Program-made: the position numbers and the translations under genes
NCBI RefSeq assembly: GCF_019112525.1
Contig: NZ_CP077800.1
Location: 2,914,001-2,978,000, forward strand
Direction of reading: 5' to 3'
DNA: 64,000 nt
Source of the DNA: Modestobacter sp. L9-4
Lineage (GTDB): Bacteria; Actinomycetota; Actinomycetes; Mycobacteriales; Geodermatophilaceae
Part shown: in pieces, positions 62,267 through 64,000 of the stretch
How the letters are laid out: every line of letters begins with the position of its first letter
Position numbering within the stretch: the first letter of the stretch is position 1
Notes under the pieces: model-generated
Databases searched by the model: none
Told to the model about the DNA's origin: nothing
What the model saw: the letters and a program-made list of their open reading frames with translations, nothing else

Positions 62267-63181
62267 ATGCAGACCTTCCTCCCGGTGCAGGACTTCACCG
62301 AGTCCGCCCGGCTCCTCGACAACCCCCGCCTCGGCAAGCAGCGCGTGGAGTGCCTCCAGGTGCTGCGCGCCCTGGAGCTGCCCGACTACGGCTGGGCCAA
62401 CCACCCCGTCGTCATCATGTGGCGCGGGTACACCGCCGGCCTGGTCGTCTACTCGCTGGCCATGGTGCGGGTCTGGAAGGAGCGCGGCTTCGCCGACTCC
62501 ACCGAGGCGCTGATCTCCGAGTTCGCCCCCGACGCCGCCGCGATGACCCAGGCCGAGGCCGCGGAGGCCGGGCTGCTGCCGAGCTGGGTGGGCGACGCCG
62601 AGCTGCACCTGTCGCACCGGTCGAACCTGGTCGCCAAGGACCCGGAGTTCTACCGGTCGAGGTTCCCCGAGGACCCCGACGACCTGCCCTACAAGTGGCC
62701 CGGCGCGGACGACGTCCCGCCCGCCCCCGCGCCGGAGGGCGTGCCGGTGTGGGTCGTGCGTCCGCGGGCGCACAACGAGCTGGGCGCCGCGCTGTTCGGC
62801 GGGCTCGTCGGGCTGGGCACCCAGTCCGGCATCGACGTCGACGCCACCGGGCAGTCGCCGGCCGAGCTGCGCGCACTGTCCAAGGAGCTGTCCGGCAAGC
62901 GCCCGGCCAAGGACTTGCGCCAGCTCACCGCCTTCCTCGACGAGGTCGCCCCCGGTGACCTGGTCGGCCTGCCGATCGAGGTGGGCGCCGGGCTGCTGCT
63001 GGGCCGGGTGGTGGGCGACTACTCCTTCCACGGCCGCGAGCTGCTGCCGCACCGCCGTCCGGCCCGGTTCGAGGCGGTCGTGCCCCGGTCGGCCGCACGC
63101 CCACCGGCGACGCTGCAGGACCCGCGGGCGCTCTTCCGGATCACCCTCGACCCGGACGCCGTCCCGCCCGGCCTGCGCTGA
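62267..63181 (+). CDS. MSMEG_6728-like pyrimidine-dimer-glycosylase domain fused to a PUA-like/Mrr-N-like domain
   Basis: Two-domain protein of 304 residues. Domain 1 (about 1-150) starts MQTFLPVQDFTESARLLDNP and RLGKQRVECLQVL, the MSMEG_6728/T4 endonuclease V-related family predicted to act on UV dimers. Domain 2 (about 159-290) reads VWVVRPRAHNELGAALFGGL, PGDLVGLPIEVG, GRVVGDYSFHG and HRRPARFEAV, a pattern like the modified-base or nucleic-acid reading domain at the N-terminus of some Mrr and McrB restriction proteins. AGGAGGT lies before the ATG. The fusion is unusual to me; a role in DNA repair or defence is inferred. Confidence 0.75.
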   Translation: MQTFLPVQDFTESARLLDNPRLGKQRVECLQVLRALELPDYGWANHPVVIMWRGYTAGLVVYSLAMVRVWKERGFADSTEALISEFAPDAAAMTQAEAAEAGLLPSWVGDAELHLSHRSNLVAKDPEFYRSRFPEDPDDLPYKWPGADDVPPAPAPEGVPVWVVRPRAHNELGAALFGGLVGLGTQSGIDVDATGQSPAELRALSKELSGKRPAKDLRQLTAFLDEVAPGDLVGLPIEVGAGLLLGRVVGDYSFHGRELLPHRRPARFEAVVPRSAARPPATLQDPRALFRITLDPDAVPPGLR

Positions 63182-63232
63182 CCGCTCCGCTCATGCCCGA
63201 CCGGGCCGGTCCTCGTCCGGGTCGAGTCGGGG

Positions 63233-63275
63233 CACCGGACGGGGAGCGCGCCGTGACACGGCTCCCCGTCCGGTG
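63233..63275. terminator. Convergent perfect 15-bp hairpin
   Basis: Perfect arms at 63233-63247 and 63261-63275 around a 13-base loop, between the fusion gene and the kinase-fold gene. Confidence 0.75.
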
Positions 63276-63282
63276 GAGCGGC

Positions 63283-64000
63283 TCAGCCCAGGCCGGCGGC
63301 GACCTCGTCGACAGCGGCGCGCAGACGCTCGCGGGCAGTGGGCAGGTCGGCCGGCTCGCGAGCGGCGTGCACCAGCCACCAGGCGCCGGCGTGCAGGGCC
63401 CGCAGCCAGCTGAACGGGGCCAGTGCCTCCTCGTCCACCGGGTGCGGCATCGCGTCGAGCGCCGCCCGGCCGTCGAGCCGCGACGTCCTCCGCAGGCACG
63501 CGAGGTCCCAGCCGACCGGCCCGCGGCAGGTGTCCTCGAGATCGGCCCAGACCCAGCCGGCCGCCGTGCGCAGCAGGTTGCCGGGGTGGGCGTCGCCGTG
63601 CAGCGGCTGGACGGGGCCGGTGAGCAGCGGGCGCAACCGGTCGGTCAGCTCGCCGACCCTGGTCACCAGCGCCGGGTCGGCGCCCAGTCGGGCGCCGGTG
63701 CGGACGAACTCGGCGAGGTCGTCCAGCGGGGTGTCCAGCGGCTCCCCGGTCCAGCCGGGGTCGACCTCGGCCAGCGCCGCCAGCAGGTCGGCGAGGGTGC
63801 GCCCGGCGAGGTCGGCCGTGGGCCGCTCGGGCAGCACCTCGACCCACCGCCAGAAGGTGGTGCTGAGGCCGTCCTCGGTGTGCGGACCCGGCGGCAGCAG
63901 GTCGGTCGGCGGCATGACCGGTGCCCCGGCCGACCGCAGGGCCGCGGCCAGCTGCAGGTCGCGGCGCTGGTGGCGGGCAGCGTCGGGCCGCAGCAGCCGC
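63283..64000 (-). CDS. Aminoglycoside-phosphotransferase-fold kinase (N-terminus beyond window)
   Basis: C-terminal part of an APH/choline-kinase-fold protein. The catalytic loop PLHGDAHPGNLLRTAAGWVW and the metal-binding ADLEDTCRGPVGWDLA (the DFG-equivalent Asp) are present. The frame continues upstream past 63915 to the edge (LLRPDAARHQRRDLQLAAAL), so the start lies outside. The substrate of this broad family cannot be named; resistance is only one possibility. Confidence 0.8.
   Translation of the reverse strand, partial: RLLRPDAARHQRRDLQLAAALRSAGAPVMPPTDLLPPGPHTEDGLSTTFWRWVEVLPERPTADLAGRTLADLLAALAEVDPGWTGEPLDTPLDDLAEFVRTGARLGADPALVTRVGELTDRLRPLLTGPVQPLHGDAHPGNLLRTAAGWVWADLEDTCRGPVGWDLACLRRTSRLDGRAALDAMPHPVDEEALAPFSWLRALHAGAWWLVHAAREPADLPTARERLRAAVDEVAAGLG

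Noticed and set aside
63283-64000. Antibiotic-resistance gene
   Set aside because: The fold is that of a broad kinase family and the N-terminus is missing; nothing points to a specific drug.

Overview
The window is about 64 kb of very GC-rich actinobacterial chromosome. It has tight GTGA gene overlaps, many GTG starts and many leaderless-type promoters. Gene content (SepH, mycobacterial-type Nei and FprA, UdgX, MSMEG_6728-like protein, FIST/GGDEF proteins, photolyase) fits a soil or stone-dwelling member of the Geodermatophilaceae (Blastococcus, Modestobacter or Geodermatophilus). That placement is inference from gene content and style, not from a database search. There is no phage, insertion sequence, CRISPR array or rRNA, one tRNA gene, and no gene-free stretch longer than 300 bases.

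Region 1 (1-18.5 kb) holds a purine permease fragment, a MarR-MFS pair, a cyclic phosphodiesterase (thpR), a three-gene FtsX-type ABC operon, a PAS-GGDEF protein, a renalase-like oxidoreductase, an rRNA/tRNA methyltransferase, a YflT-type stress protein, a heterodimeric ABC exporter and sepH. Five hairpins of one family, with conserved loops and covarying stems, sit right after stop codons here.

Region 2 (18.7-24 kb) is the most unusual operon: an N-acetylglutaminylglutamine-type amidotransferase, an S9 oligopeptidase and a circularly permuted ATP-grasp ligase, closed by a perfect 21-bp-arm palindrome. It looks like a variant of the dipeptide osmolyte 'trio' in which the usual ligase and hydrolase are replaced by other families.

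Region 3 (24-46 kb) is mostly core metabolism and repair: galE-like epimerase, serC, pdxH, an MFS carrier, glgC, UdgX, a NatAB-type transporter, a TPR protein, an SMP-30 lactonase, ppc, an aminotransferase, fprA, an ABM monooxygenase, two paralogous SDR genes flanking a reverse-oriented AraC regulator, nei, phr and a small acetyltransferase. Convergent gaps are filled by long, near-perfect palindromes of two further recurring families, often in tandem.

Region 4 (46-64 kb) holds tRNA-Arg(CCT), an MMPL transporter, a DesK/NarL-type two-component pair, GtrA, a TetR regulator with twin operators facing an epimerase-like gene, two small cysteine-containing unknowns, an atypical LuxR response regulator lacking its phospho-acceptor Asp, a sulfotransferase, a lipoprotein serpin, a FIST sensor overlapping a GAF-GGDEF-EAL protein, an SRPBCC protein, a sirtuin with an overlapping small protein, an MSMEG_6728-like glycosylase fused to a PUA-like/Mrr-N-like domain, and part of an aminoglycoside-phosphotransferase-fold kinase.

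Themes that recur are DNA repair (UdgX, Nei, photolyase, dimer-glycosylase-like fusion), c-di-GMP signalling (two GGDEF proteins with inhibitory RxxD sites), and a set of long stem terminators without U-tracts.
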